From contig JAFFJZ010000003.1 of NCBI GenBank assembly GCA_018340375.1, forward strand, positions 25,110,001 to 25,174,000: a stretch of DNA of 64,000 nucleotides, written 5' to 3'. The position numbers and the translations under genes were made by a program. Every line of letters starts with the position of its first letter. Within the stretch, counting starts at the first letter, position 1. A model generated the notes under the pieces. The model was given only the letters and a program-made list of their open reading frames with translations. It was not told where the DNA came from and made no database searches. Of this stretch, positions 43,214 through 54,971 are shown piece after piece. Source of the stretch: Gonatopus flavifemur (lineage: Eukaryota; Arthropoda; Insecta; Hymenoptera; Dryinidae).

Positions 43214-43725
43214 TTGAAAAATAAGTTTCATCTTAGTTTTTACCATACTATAACCAAAAATAATGATCATCAAGTGATTGCTTCGGCACTTTTTTATATC
43301 ACGAAGTTATTTAAAAAAATAATCGTTTCTCAATCAATCGGTGTATGTGGAAAATCAAAGATTTACTCCATACATAGAGAGGAAAATACAGTTGAAATTA
43401 CTGTGATAGATCCATGAACCGGATTGGAATTTACAAGAAAAATTATGGTATTTTTATCTAATTCTAGAAAACTCCACAGTGATTTACAATGATGTCCAAT
43501 ACAATATTTACTGAATAAGAAATTTTCCTGGAAATTCATCAACTTCTAAATTTCATTACCGAAATTTCGACTGTGTGAATTGGGGAACGTACATATAATC
43601 CTTATGGGAAACTATTTTACTGTGTGGAAGTATAAATCTTCATGAAAATCAAAGCGTGGTCTAGCGTTGATATGAAACGCAGTGAAAAATACTGTATTTT
43701 ACATGAAAAACTAATGGATTATTCT
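43214..43725. other. Gene-free stretch
   Basis: A 67-codon frame at 43214-43417 is unsupported. Nothing else was recognised. Confidence 0.4.
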
Positions 43726-43888
43726 CTCCGGGCAGAGAACTGAAATTCGCTGTGACAGCAAAATCTCATCATGCTGGGTACCTTTTGCTGGAGGAACAAA
43801 TTTTTCACTGCAACAGCAATCTATTTGCTATCTAACAGTTTTTTTTAGCTATGATAGCGGCAGCAAAATTTGTCTGCTATTGTATGTA

Positions 43889-44929
43889 TTGGGAGTACAA
43901 ATTAGTTCGGCCTGGTTTGAAAAGATGACTCTCGCTCTCATGAATGTTTCATAGGTCACAACCGATTTCAATTGTTTCAGAGAGGTTAGACACCTGTGAA
44001 TAATATTCAGTTGATATCACTCCGAGTTCCTTCTAGAATCCCGATTTTTACTCACTGAAGTATGTCAAATTTCGTTTTAACTAAGCAGCATTTGCGGGAG
44101 GTGCTAGTTTTCTGTTTTAATTGAAAAAAAAGTGCAGCTGAAGCCCATCGAATGCTTGTGGAAGTTTATGGTGACAATGCTCTAACTGATAAATCATGTA
44201 GGGAATGGTTTCAACTTTTTGAGAATGGCGATTTCAGTGTCGAAGACAAGCCTCGCTCAGGACAACCACAAAAATTCGAAAACGAGGAATTGGAGGCTTT
44301 ACTCGACGAAGATCCGAGTCAAACGCAACAGGAGCTCGCGGAATCATTAGGAGTTACGCAACAAGCAGTTTCCGTACGATTACAATCCATGGGCATGATT
44401 CAAAAGCAAGGTAATTGGGTGCCTTATGATTTAAAGCCTAGAGACATTGAACGGCGATTTTTCACTTGCGAGCAGCTGATTCAAAGACAACGAAGGAAGG
44501 GGTTCTTACATCGGATTGTGACAGGAGATGAGAAATGGATATTCTACGATAACCCCAAGAAAAGAAAATACTATGCTATGCCCGGTCAATCGTTGCCATC
44601 GACTTCAATATCGACACCAAAGAGGAGTATTCATGGTTCAAAGATCATGCTGTGTATCTGGTGGGACCAAAAGGGTGTTATATACTATGAGCTGCTAAAA
44701 ACTGGTGATTCTATTACGGGTGATCGGTATAGGCTACAATTGATTCTGACTTGGATCGGCTCGAAAGACGAGATGTTTTTCCGTAACGAGATTCGAAAAT
44801 TACCCGAAAGATGGGAAAAAGTGATAGCCAGCGATGGACAATACTTTGATTAATTCGATAATTCATGTTCTTCTGGAATAAACGCATCTTACCTGTAAAA
44901 AAACGGACCGAATTAATTTTTACTCCCAA
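43889..44929 (+). mobile_element. mariner element (copy 3), 1041 bp, internally deleted
   Basis: Left end TTGGGAGTACAAATTAGTTC (43889 on), right end GAATTAATTTTTACTCCCAA (to 44929): inverted repeats of about 25-30 bp with mismatches. TA on both sides (43887-43888, 44930-44931). Roughly 250 bp shorter than an intact element, matching the deletion in its transposase. Confidence 0.92.
44062..44853 (+). pseudogene. mariner transposase (copy 3), nonsense codon and in-frame core deletion
   Basis: Starts ATG 44062 (MSNFVLTKQHLREVL), hits TGA at 44122, then stays open to 44853. The paired helix-turn-helix part (MLVEVYGDNALTDKSCREWF, PRSGQPQKFENEEL, TQQELAESLGVTQQAVSVRL) and the first catalytic aspartate (VTGDEKWIFY) are kept, as is the KIMLCIWWDQKG strand. 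At about 44746 the sequence passes from DRYRLQLI to WIGSKDEMFF without losing frame; the missing stretch of some 85 residues holds the second and third catalytic aspartates. The C-terminus (IRKLPERWEKVIASDGQYFD) is intact. The sequence type recalls the cecropia/mori branch of mariners, distinct from copy 1. Inactive. Confidence 0.9.
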
Positions 44930-45049
44930 TACAATATCAAGATTCGCTAGAGCAGCAAACATCTTTTGCTGCCACAGCTGGAAAATTGTTGACGTATCAA
45001 ACAAACATAGATTTCGTCGTCACAGCACCTTTCTTTTTCCTTCGTGGTG

Positions 45050-47690
45050 AAAAACGAACAACTTTCGCTCATATAAAAGAAATGAATACAGTTTTCGTTC
45101 TTTTTTACTCAAATATTCCAATCCAATGATCAAATTTACCGAAGCCTAAGCGTAATATTAACCATTATTTCCGACCAAATTTTAGTGAAACTAATTTTGC
45201 CAAGGTACTGATTTCTCCTTTGAATAGATGATGCGTTATTTGTGAACATTGAACGTTTGGTTCCACGAATTATTTTCAAACAATTCCGAGATACCCAAAG
45301 CACGTAATTTGTATTCAATGAGTTCGTTCAGAATGTTACCAAGGTCTTCCATCCTTGAAACGAAGTGAAGACCTTTCAAGGCATTTGGTGTACCACCGGT
45401 ATCGGTGAAATTTTGAAGTTGTTCAAAACTGAATAAAGAAAATACAGGTACTCGAAATCAAGAATACTGTTTGTCGCGTTACTTGATGCGACATATTGCT
45501 ATAAGAAGAATAGCAATTTACTGCTCTGCAAACGATGAGTTTCTGTTCAACCTTTATCGCAGATCATTCGATATTTTTTCCTTCCATGATACGATTAGTA
45601 GAACCCTAATCTTGTGACTCTTCTTCGACCTTTTGAGCCTGGAATCTGTACGCGTGATTTTTTTTTAGTTCTTGAAGGTTTGAGCTTCACTTTGACGTGT
45701 CACAATTACAATCGTGATTATATATTTCATATTTGTTTATATTCACAAGTGAAATAGTGCATTTACTTAACAAGCTTGGCACGTAATTGTCCATGCGTGT
45801 ATCCGATTGCGCTCGTGTGCATCACGCTATTGGTTGCGTGCGCTGACTGGACAATTGTAGATAAATTGTTCACGGTATAAAAGTATAATGTTAAAACGAT
45901 TTGATTGCAATACACGAAAAGAAAAAGAGCGCTAGCTTTCAATTTGACGCGAAGCCATTTGAAATTAAATTTTAATAATTTCGAACAGATGTTTGGAAAT
46001 ATAATAATATATGTGTTTTGTTTTCCATCAAATTGATGAAAGAAGAGTAGTGTTTATCATGAAATAGCTATAATGGGTGACGTGGAATCGGCAAGAAATC
46101 TTAAAATATCCCAAAATTGAAAGAAAATGAGAACACACATGGATGTTGTGAAAAAGAAGTTGAAATACTTACGAAAATGGGTACTTTGAAACGTCAAGAA
46201 ATATCAATAATGATGAGATATAAAATCTAGAGAAGAATATAATAATTGCGGTAATTTCCCATATCCATGCATTTGTTTTATTTTCGTTCGTGATTTCATT
46301 TATTCTCTACCGAATGGATGAATTATTAGGGTTTACGATGATGGTAATTATTATTATATTGCCTTTCATGTAGGTCATGTTTTTTCAAAATACTATCTCT
46401 GGACGTTCATTAGAACTGAAGGGATTTGTTTTGTGTATTCAGAAATTCGTTTACATATTCAAAGGTATTCGAGAGGATTGAGATATCTAGCTTTGATAAT
46501 GGATAGAAGATGAAAGTATTACAAATCTCTTTCTCGATATAATGCGACAAAACTTTGTCTTTCATAGCGACAAATCAAATTTTTAAAGATCAAGAAAGGC
46601 GAGGGAAAGGAAAAGTCATAAAAATGTATATAATCCGCTGGATTGCTCATAATAAAATGGATTTCTATAGCGTCCGCTGCATACGCTTTTAATTTCTTTT
46701 ATGAGGTGATCATCATAAAGTTTTTTCATTCCGTTAACAACATCAAAGCCTTTTCTCTCATTCAGATTTTTAATTTCGAATTTAATGTTTTTCCATTCTT
46801 TTATTCTTCCATTGTTCTCGTGGGGTTTGAACGATCAGATGATCACAATAATTGCGTGTTGATAACTGTTTTTATCATTATCCATTCATCTTATATCACA
46901 AAAGACTTGACTCCGGATTTTTATGTCCTTACCAGAGGTGTTTTGAACCACCAGAACACCAGGAAATTCTCCGTGTATCCTTCTTTTTAATATATAGAAT
47001 ATATTCCCGGTAGCATATCATTGAAATTGAATCGAATCGAATGCGTAAAAATTCGATTCAATTCACTACTGAACAGCAAATTGTATTTTTATTGGAAAAT
47101 TTTATTGAATTTTCTTCAACTTCATTACCTTTTTACCCATTTGCAACAATCGCAATTTCATTTATATATAGATTATATTTAAATTTCTGCACTCTCGTGA
47201 GGATGTCAATTCACTCTTTGTCCTTATACTACGATACAGTTTCGCTTCTTCTCTCACTCCACGGGAAAAAGAGTATGGTTGATATGGAGATAGTTGTAGT
47301 AGCGATACTGTAACTTTATGGTAACGAGATAGATGGATATGGTAACCATCTATATCGTTCCTCGAAGAATCTGTTGCGCCATGTAACGATACTGATATCC
47401 CTATACTTTGGATAGTTATGACAGCGAACCAGTATCGTTATGGGAACGATAGTTTTTTTTTCGTGTTCCGTGATAAAAGTAATCGATTACACTAACTTCC
47501 AACACGCTTGTTTCATTTTTTATATTTCCTCTTTCTTCAAACTTTGCGTTGCATTGGAAAATACTTGAACGTTCCTTTAAGAGTTCAAAGGGTTAATTAT
47601 AGTTGTTTGTCATAACAATATGAGAAGGTAAGAACGTGTCTGGCAAGACATATAAGTAGATCCACGATAAATTTAGAAGAGCGATGGGCT
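45050..47690. other. Gene-free stretch
   Basis: Frames at 45136-45318, 46643-46990 and 47041-47313 lack support. A MITE right end (TTCTCCGTGTA) lies near 46967-46976 after a GGTGTTTTGAACCACCAGAACACC stem-loop. At about 47264-47470 GGTAACGAGATAG / CTATATCGTTCC-type inverted words suggest another hairpin-array repeat ending TTTTTTTTTCGTG. Confidence 0.4.
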
Positions 47691-47698
47691 TGAGTGTT

Positions 47699-48067
47699 CT
47701 AAATGCTTCCTCCTTTACGGGCTCGATGATTTATGGCGATATTAATTCGCATACCGATGTAAATACGAGTACGACAAGCTTCGGCAGGATATTTCGCGTC
47801 ACAACAAATCTTATCGTAATCTAAAAATAATATCCTCAACGATAAGTGAGTTGAGGGATCCTGATTCGATCTATCGGAAACGTATTTCATCGAAAAATAT
47901 GCTAATCGCCATGTCACGAATGCTGAAAATATACGGGCACAGTTTTCTACGATGTATTTAAACCGTGTCATTGGTGTCGTGGTTGCGAATCCTCGGGATC
48001 TCTCCAATCTATTAAGTTCAACGTAAAAACAAGTTGTGTTTGATCGTGATTTTTCTTCGCTCCTCAA
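47699..48067 (-). other. Unrecognised 122-codon open frame
   Basis: The frame starts MRSEEKSRSNTTCFYVELNR and ends in a basic HRARKGG tail. It contains a moderately hydrophobic middle (FSAFVTWRLAYFSMKYV) and several cysteines. No family is recognised. GC is slightly above the surroundings. It lies about 1.2 kb beyond the 3' end of the GT92 gene on the same strand. It may be an exon or chance; no splice sites were established. Confidence 0.25.
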
Positions 48068-49250
48068 GTGGGTTTACAAATTGATGATGCCGGCAATTCA
48101 AAGACGTAGATGATCGGGGTATAGCACAGAAAAGGTTTTGTAGCGTTTAACAGCTTCTCCCGAGATGAACAGTTATACGAAGCATCTCATCGATCATTCC
48201 GTCACGGCTTCACACGGAGGACAGTTTCAATCTGGTTAAAGTGGTCAAGAGTTGCCCATTAGAATTTACAGGATGAATGTGAAGAAGATGGTCTTTCTCA
48301 TACATATATGTATATAGATCAAGGACCATGTCTGGCGTTTCTAGCATACCACTTGTTAAAGATTCCTCATGTAGATAATTGAACAACCATTCAATTGGTA
48401 AATGATCTGTGTTAAAGAACATGTCTGTTTGTAAATCGAGTAGGTATAATGTCGCTGATTAGATGTAGGATTGTCATTCGATACATCCAACATTTTCTTC
48501 ACATAAATCTCGACGGAATAAAACAACTTTCCTTAATTAACTGCTAGTCAAACATACCGATACAAACTATTTTTTTTTCCATCGATGTTTTATCATTCTA
48601 TGGATATTACAAAGAAAATTAAACCCCTTTCCACTATTTTTCTCATTTTCGTTTGAAACGTGAGAGCAAAATCTCATGTATATGCATAACGGTCGTAATA
48701 CTTGCGGCAAGATCACAAGAAGATAGGTCTACGAGAGTACTCTTTTTATCTGGTAAAAGTGAAAGTTTGGCGGTGCAAAGGATGACACGGCACCAAGATA
48801 AACTTGGACGGCGTTTTTGTAAAGAGATAAGTAACTTTCGTGAGTGCAGGGGGAGAAGAGTTAGAGATTATCAACTGTGTTTTCTGTGTTTTCTGGAGTT
48901 GCATGGAACATTTTCTTACTTTGCGATCATTCTACAGAGATGTATTTGTAACAGAAAATACTGTTAAGAAATTTTGATTCCAAACTTCATTTTAAATTCT
49001 ACCGTCATTTATGGAATTAAAAAGACAAGTTGATTGAACAATTTCTGTTTTGGTATTTGTATAAAAGTGCATCATCTCATACGAAAGTATCCAATTTGTA
49101 GCAACTTAATACCGTTTGAAAAATTCAAACGATGTCTTCAGATTTCGTTCTCATTTATTTGGAACTTTTTCACAAATATACTTTCAATATAGAAAGGATC
49201 GAGTGGAGTGAGGAAAATTAGAAAAATGAATATAAATAATCGTTGAATGA
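48068..49250. other. Intergenic stretch downstream of the GT92 gene
   Basis: The open frames at 48210-48422 (minus) and 48653-48967 (plus) show no domain. No repeats with clear ends were found. Confidence 0.4.
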
Positions 49251-49256
49251 GATCAC

Positions 49257-49262
49257 TTTATT
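49257..49262 (-). terminator. Poly(A) signal AATAAA of the GT92 gene
   Basis: AATAAA on the minus strand, 28 bases past the TAA stop at 49293-49291, is well placed to direct cleavage and polyadenylation. Confidence 0.7.
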
Positions 49263-49290
49263 TCTCTTATTTACACAGATAAAATTATTT

Positions 49291-50395
49291 TTACGTAAAA
49301 TTATTGAGATGGTTGAGAGAAAGTTTAATCCTTGCTCTGAGTTCGTCCGCATAACGAAGAGCAGACTCGTCTAATCGAGGGTTTTCCATAAGGAGATCGC
49401 AGTCAAGATGGCGATTGTCGCACATCCTGTGATGATGTTTAAGGGCATCTTCCGGATCGAGATGATGAGCTCTCCTCATTGAGGGATTGAGTGCAGTTAA
49501 AGCGTAATGATTGTGTACCATTAGCGTACGTTTGGTCGAGATAAAACTCTTAACCGAATCGCCTTCCGGCGATACACAATCCGTCCTAACTGTGTCAAGG
49601 AAATCGGGATCTCTGATTGGATAATCAGGGATCCCTCTATCCTCTTCCAACGACGAACTACTTTTATTCTGCAATTCCGGAAAGAAGTATACGTTTCTAA
49701 CGGCGTACGAGGCGAAATCATTAAAATTTCTCCCAAGTTTCCGACGCTCGTCGAGTAATAATTCTCTCCATGTACGCTTTCTCGTGGGAATGATAACTTC
49801 GTCCAAATCGATTGGTACCACGTATTCGGAATGCCCAATGTTGTCGTAGAAACAATGATTGTAAGGTATCAATTCCAAACGACGTTTTATCCAAATATCG
49901 CTGTTCAATAATCGTCTTCTGGCACTTATCTCGTTAGGTAAGTCACCTGGAAGCGTTAATTCGAACCACCGTATTACGTTCGAACGTTCGTAAATTCTTA
50001 ATACTCTTCGTACGTTCTCGTGAACGTTGAACACGTAAAAGTAGAAAAGACTGGCGCCTAAAATGCGATGGAGTTCGATAAAGGCGATCAATCTTTCCGA
50101 AATATCTTCATCGAAATCAACACCTTTAATACATAGAGTGAATTGTCGATAACGTTTCTTGTAAATACTTTTTTTCTCGCTTTTTTTTCGTACGGTTATG
50201 CTATGACTAGGATTCTCCTGGCATTCGATCGACCCGACGTATACTCTCAAAGGATTTATAGAGCCATCCAATGGAAGTTGACAAGTCGTGAGAATTCCGG
50301 TGTAACTGTCATCGACACCGCCCCATTCGTCTAACCATATAGGTGAAACAAGTGCTTCCACGCTCAATGATTTTGCTCGTCCGTGTTGTTCGTAC
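49291..50395 (-). CDS. GT92 (DUF23) glycosyltransferase, exon 3 of 3
   Basis: The three exons (54971-54833, 51136-50857, 50395-49291) total 1524 nt, 507 codons plus stop, with matching phases 1 and 2. The protein is predicted to sit in the Golgi membrane as a type II protein and transfer a sugar, in the family usually galactose, to glycans; the acceptor cannot be told. Exon 3 codes residues 140-507. It carries QFTLCIKGVDF (224-234), ELHRILGASLFYFYVFN (247-263), the sugar-nucleotide/metal site EYVVPIDLDEVIIP with D-x-D at 336-338, and the C-terminal LMVHNHYALTALNP block. These are the ordered motifs of GT92, known from C. elegans GALT-1. Acceptor TTTGTTTTTCCCAG precedes the exon. Length suits the family. 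Confidence 0.9.
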
Positions 50396-50472
50396 CTGGG
50401 AAAAACAAACACAGAAGGAATATTGTAGAGACATTCTTCAGATTCAATCAGTTTTGTTATTTTGTTGATATA

Positions 50473-50645
50473 CACGGAGAAGAAATATTGTCATCGTCAC
50501 TCTTCAGTCTCGTTACCATAGGCTGCTGTACACAATATGCTCAACGAAGAGAGAGGTTGCCAATCCGATTCGTTGTATCAACGATACACTTTCGACTGGT
50601 CATGGTTTGAATGGTTTGTCATGATGACAATATTCTTTTTCCGTG
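50473..50645. mobile_element. MITE in intron 2 of the GT92 gene
   Basis: Begins CACGGAGAAGAAATATTGTC, ends GACAATATTCTTTTTCCGTG, with TA on both sides (50471-50472, 50646-50647). The inverted repeats are about 24 bp. It fills over a third of the 461-bp intron (50396-50856). Confidence 0.9.
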
Positions 50646-50856
50646 TACTATCCTGATATTGAGATATTGAACGATGTAAGATGATTGCTTCTAATCGAAG
50701 TACATCCAAGAATGTGTGAAGAATCACTGGAAGATTTATTTATATTCATTTTCTTGGATGTTATTCTAACGACCGTGTATGTAATTATCCGTTGGAAACA
50801 TCGAGTAACATTGGTACCTGGTAATGCTTTTCGTTGGAAAGAATGCTTTCACTCAC

Positions 50857-51136
50857 CAGATGGTACAAAAGAGAGTAGCGGTTGGTAGGGGTCCTCGTTT
50901 AACACCAATCACTCTAAGACTTGGATAACCGGGTATTCGCATATCCAAGTGAGCACTGTATAAGAATAATCGTCCTGTTAACGTCTCGAGCCATTTTGTG
51001 GTTGGTAACTTGAATTTGCTCAACGTCATCCCATATGTTCTATTACCGTCGCATTCTTTGGACGGTCTGTAATCGAGTGCCAATCTTCGCGCCCACGAAT
51101 ACGCCACGATACTTCTTGTGCCTGGCGGCTCGCTGC
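50857..51136 (-). CDS. GT92 (DUF23) glycosyltransferase, exon 2 of 3
   Basis: 280 nt, acceptor TTATTTTTTCTAG, donor GTGAGT. The codons split at both ends complete Gly47 with exon 1 and Trp140 with exon 3. It codes the start of the luminal domain, including TLTGRLFLYSAHLDMR and the following RVIGVKRG, which matches the opening strand of GT92 domains (a Tyr-Ser-Ala-x-x-D-x-R pattern). Intron 1 upstream is 3696 bp. Confidence 0.88.
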
Positions 51137-51164
51137 CTAGAAAAAATAAGTAAACGTATCACAT

Positions 51165-51196
51165 GCATATGTATGTACATGTACATGTACATGAAC
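51165..51196. repeat. Short GTACAT/ATGTAC tandem repeat
   Basis: ATGTATGTACATGTACATGTACATG is a simple, self-complementary microsatellite in intron 1, 30 bp from the exon 2 acceptor. Confidence 0.85.
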
Positions 51197-52550
51197 TTGT
51201 TCACGCGTAAGGTGAGTGGGATGGGATAGGAAATTTATATTCATTTCGAATATTTTACAAGCTTGACTGTAAAGAAATGAAATTACAAGGGTACATTGAA
51301 ATATTACATAGAAGATATCAGGGAGCTTTCAGGCATGCGATGAGGCCAATTATTCAATTCATAAATACGGTAGGATGGTTTATGGTAGGTTTCAACTTTG
51401 ACATTGAAGGCTACGCTTAGTTGGATGAATAAAATTTGTGAATGGATTCAATCTGTATGGTCAGTATTTCTTTGAAACAAAACTATTTCCGTATCATTAC
51501 AGTTATTCGCGTTATATTTTCCAGGAATAATGTAATTTATGTGCAGAAGAAAGTGTAAATAACATTTCAAACGAACGAAATGATACGGAAAGGGAAATAA
51601 GAAAACATGTGCCCATGCCGTGTGTTCAAGCAAGGAAAAACAACTTGCCGTAATATATGTTCTCCCTTGTCTCAGCCTAATGATGGGAATAATTGTGAGG
51701 TAAACGTTTGGTATCATCGTATTTCATTTCCTCTCATTACAACTAAAACTATTTCACACCGTTTTACCGATACAAATCTTTGAATTATTTTATGTACCAC
51801 GTTGAAAAGATAAATTAAAAATTATAGCGTGCCTAATGATGTTTTTAGTAGATTTCCTGTGTTACTCTTTGATACTCTTTTTGCTGTTGCTCGTTGCTCT
51901 TCCATTGAGCCGATTTAAGCAATCTATGAGAAAGTCGGGACCATGAGTCACCAATGATATTTTCGCTAATAAGACTCCGTATGGTTACCATCCACCGCTA
52001 ATTGGCTCCCTATCGGGTTTACACTCGTAATTACACTATGAACCAACTGCACGAACCGAGTATGAGAAAATTAATAAAATGGGAAAATCTACTTGTTGTG
52101 ATCCACTCGACGCTTAACGTGGTAGTATCTTGTACGCTATATTATACGCATTCATAGAACACTGCAATAATTCTTTCCATATAGCCTCGTAAATATTTAA
52201 AGCTGAAAGGATAATGTTCTCTCTTTTGTTCTTAAGGAATGTTTTCGTTACGAGAGTATTCAACAGGTCTCGAGACTCGTAGGGAGGCGATTTTATTATG
52301 GAACGTGATGTACGTGCGAATTGTAAACTGTATCACAATTATTCGTACTTATGCTCTAATCATTTCATTGCTTCAATTCTTGTCATCGCAAAGTTCATTG
52401 AAACATCCAATTTTTTTTAGAGCTCTCTTGTAAAATTCCCGCAAAACAACATAGGTTGATTTTATGGGTTTCGATTGAGTTTTATCCATTTTCATGAGGT
52501 TTGGTATGTGTATTTGAAACAGCACCTATGAGATTTTATGAGATTTGATG
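51197..52550. other. Intron 1 of the GT92 gene, unremarkable part
   Basis: Frames at 51448-51717 (minus) and 52239-52433 (plus) lie within the intron and have no support. No repeats were recognised. Confidence 0.5.
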
Positions 52551-52951
52551 CACTGAAAGAGTATTGTTATAAACAGAACAAGCAAAAATTCTTCGAAAAA
52601 TTACTGTGCAGCCTGAAAAAACGAGGGACTTTTTAGACAGTCGAAAACAGTTTTACAAATTGCACAGTAATATTTTAAAAAATTCCTACTCGTCCCTCGA
52701 TCATTGAAATCTCATGTTGCTGAAGTTTCAATCGTTAATTGAAACGAATGAGTGCTCGAATCACCCGAAATTCAGCTATGAGGGAGCAAAAATCTTGCGG
52801 TACATTCTTCAAATGATGTTTTCCAGTTCCAAAAAATTACAATTCTTCATCAAATTTTGTGAATTGAAAATTTCGATTCGTTTTTATAAACGATTCAAAC
52901 TTCAAGAACATGAAATTCCACGGTAATTTTTCAAATAAAATTCTTTCAGTG
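52551..52951. mobile_element. MITE with CACTGAAAGA ends and TG/TG flanks in GT92 intron 1
   Basis: Begins CACTGAAAGAGTATTG, ends ATAAAATTCTTTCAGTG, with TG on both sides (52549-52550, 52952-52953). An inner hairpin pairs AAAAATTACTGTGCAG near 52596 with TTGCACAGTAATATTTT near 52658. Relatives lie near 34140-34290 and, for the segment CGATTCAAACTTCAA, near 39912 and 63059. Confidence 0.8.
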
Positions 52952-54832
52952 TGGGATTTTATCTGGCACCAACAACTTCCCTCATACAATCCCATCAAAG
53001 CAGATGAAACCGAGAAGTTTATGCGGTTTGATATGTGTATTCGAAACAGAATCGATGAAGTTTTATCTGCATTGATTAGGATTTTACAGCAGAGGGAGGC
53101 TTGTGAGATATTGCATTCATTCGAACAAAATTATTACATCTCTGCAATAATATTTTCCCTTAACAATCAAATTCATTACGCATCGATTGTAGAACCAAAA
53201 TATTGGAGTTCTATCGTTCCGCTTGAGGTTTTCACCAATCGTGTATCGTTGGAAGTTTATTGTATCCTTGCTTTTCTCTTCTCGTAAACATCTGAGAAAA
53301 GAATCACATCCGGAACAACTAGAGCGAAATTCCTGAAAACATCCTTTGCTAATGGATCATGTTACTATTGTATCACATGCTACGTGAAAAGAAGAGAATC
53401 CAACTTACTTGTGTCTATTAAACTTTTATCGTTGGCTTGAAAGAAGAGAAAATTCAATAACATGATCATGTACTATGAGAATTTGTTTGTTACGAAATGA
53501 TTGTGAAATCTCTTTCATTCTTTGTGGCGAAAATGTCAACTTTGAATACTTTTTTTTTCCACAATGACATTTGGGAGATGAATTTCAGTACCAGCTTAAA
53601 AATCTATCGCGGACGATTTTTTACAAATTCGTGACATTATTTCATTCTACCGAATGCACATGGTGAACTGTAAATTATGTCATCTAATGAATTCGTTATA
53701 TCGCCAAAGAACTGCATGCTGAGATTTACATCTCTTGGCCAGCCTTGAGCCAAACATTTGTGGTATTTTATTTACGGCTTTGTATCACGTCGTCTTTTTT
53801 CGCCAACGCGGTCGTAACAGGTTCTCTCATATTTTCTTCCACTTCATTTCTTTATTTCTTCATTTTCTAGACTGGGCAATCTACATACGCATACGGAGTT
53901 TCGTATTTGATCGTACACTCCGAGATATCGAAGTGGAAACAAATAGATCAGATCGAAAATAATCTTCGATAGTCATTAATCCTGAAAATCTATAGCGAGT
54001 TCTCATAAAGCTTATATCCCTATTCATTATTATTATCATTAATATTCGATATATCGAAAGAAAATATATCTCTCTACTCGGGATAAAAGAATATCTAATT
54101 AAAATCCGAGAGAACTCTTTTCCTATGTCTTTTGATTTCGATTCAAATGTTTTTACATTACTAATGAATATTCTTCTAGCTTTTGGTCGGCATTTTTATT
54201 CAAATATTAATTCTCGACGCGTATTTTCATACATAACTAGCAATTACGTTATGTTTATTTATGATGCTGAGGACTTGAACTTTTTTTTGCTTGTATAATT
54301 ATGAGAACATCTTCGTATCGAGTTCTACTCAACAGTTGGAATGAAAATTGAAAAAACAAGTAAGGGAATATCCTTCTATTCTACCGGATAGCGTTGAGGT
54401 CGAGCAGGAACTATTTGCTTATGTAGGAAGTAAACCGAGCAAGCAAACGATTATATGTGTCTGCAATCATCGTTCGCATAGGTACATGTACTTATTATTG
54501 AGTAATGAAGATTGTGTTGGATATCTGAGATCATTTTACGACTCAAATTAAGAGAAGAAAATTCAAAGCAGGATCATAGAAATCAATATTTGATAAATTT
54601 ATGTCAAAATTAATTATTCAATTTTCAAAATATGTCGACTATTTTAATTAGTCTTCGTTGGAATATTCAAACAAATGATAAAACCAGCTTTGTATGTATG
54701 GTTCGCGTTTCGTGACAATCCGAGAAGAGGAATCGGTGAGGGTTACGGACGCATAAACTCCGACTAATGTGAGTTTGAAAAAAGGAAGGAAAGGAGAATG
54801 AAGACAGGAGGAGGAAAAGTGCATTTACTCAC
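52952..54832. other. Remainder of GT92 intron 1
   Basis: The frames at 52910-53287 and 53735-53962 are unsupported and lie inside the intron. No distinct repeat was recognised. Confidence 0.45.
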
Positions 54833-54971
54833 CAGGCGTGGGAGGAAGAACCGTTGGTGGATCCGGGAGTCGTGGTGGCGGTAAGTCCAACAACGTCAGG
54901 ACGCAGACCGCGGTGATCAGGATTGCGACTAGACCGACTCTGCATGATCTTCTTGTACCCACGACTAGCAT
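54833..54971 (-). CDS. GT92 (DUF23) glycosyltransferase, exon 1 of 3 (membrane anchor)
   Basis: Starts at ATG 54971, the first ATG after an in-frame TGA about 40 bases upstream. It codes MLVVGTRRSCRVG, then a hydrophobic run LVAILITAVCVLTLLDL (residues 14-30), then a Pro-rich stem. This is the short cytosolic tail, signal-anchor and stem layout of type II Golgi glycosyltransferases. Ends with the first base of Gly47 at donor GTGAGT (54832 downward), phase 1, matching the two bases that open exon 2. GC is higher than the flanks. The transcription start was not located. Confidence rests on phase, topology and donor, not on sequence similarity. Confidence 0.8.

Larger units (their letters stand above)
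43732..45047. repeat. TTGCTG/CAGCAA hairpin-array element split by mariner copy 3
   Basis: The left piece (43732-43888: TTCGCTGTGACAGCAAAATC, TTTTGCTGGAGGAACAAAT, GCTATTGTATGTA) and right piece (44930-45047: CAATATCAAGATTCGCTAG, AGCAGCAAACATCTTTTGCTG, ending TTTTTCCTTCGTGG) join, once the mariner is removed, into the same order as the reference copy at 21961-22220 (GCTATTCTATGTATAATACC, then TTTGCTGGAGGAGCAAAC). No gene. Confidence 0.75.

Noticed and set aside
49521..49838. 105-codon minus-strand frame
   Set aside because: Alternative frame within GT92 exon 3.
51165..51196. ATGTAC repeat close to a splice acceptor as a possible regulatory element
   Set aside because: A simple self-complementary microsatellite is the plainer reading; nothing ties it to splicing.
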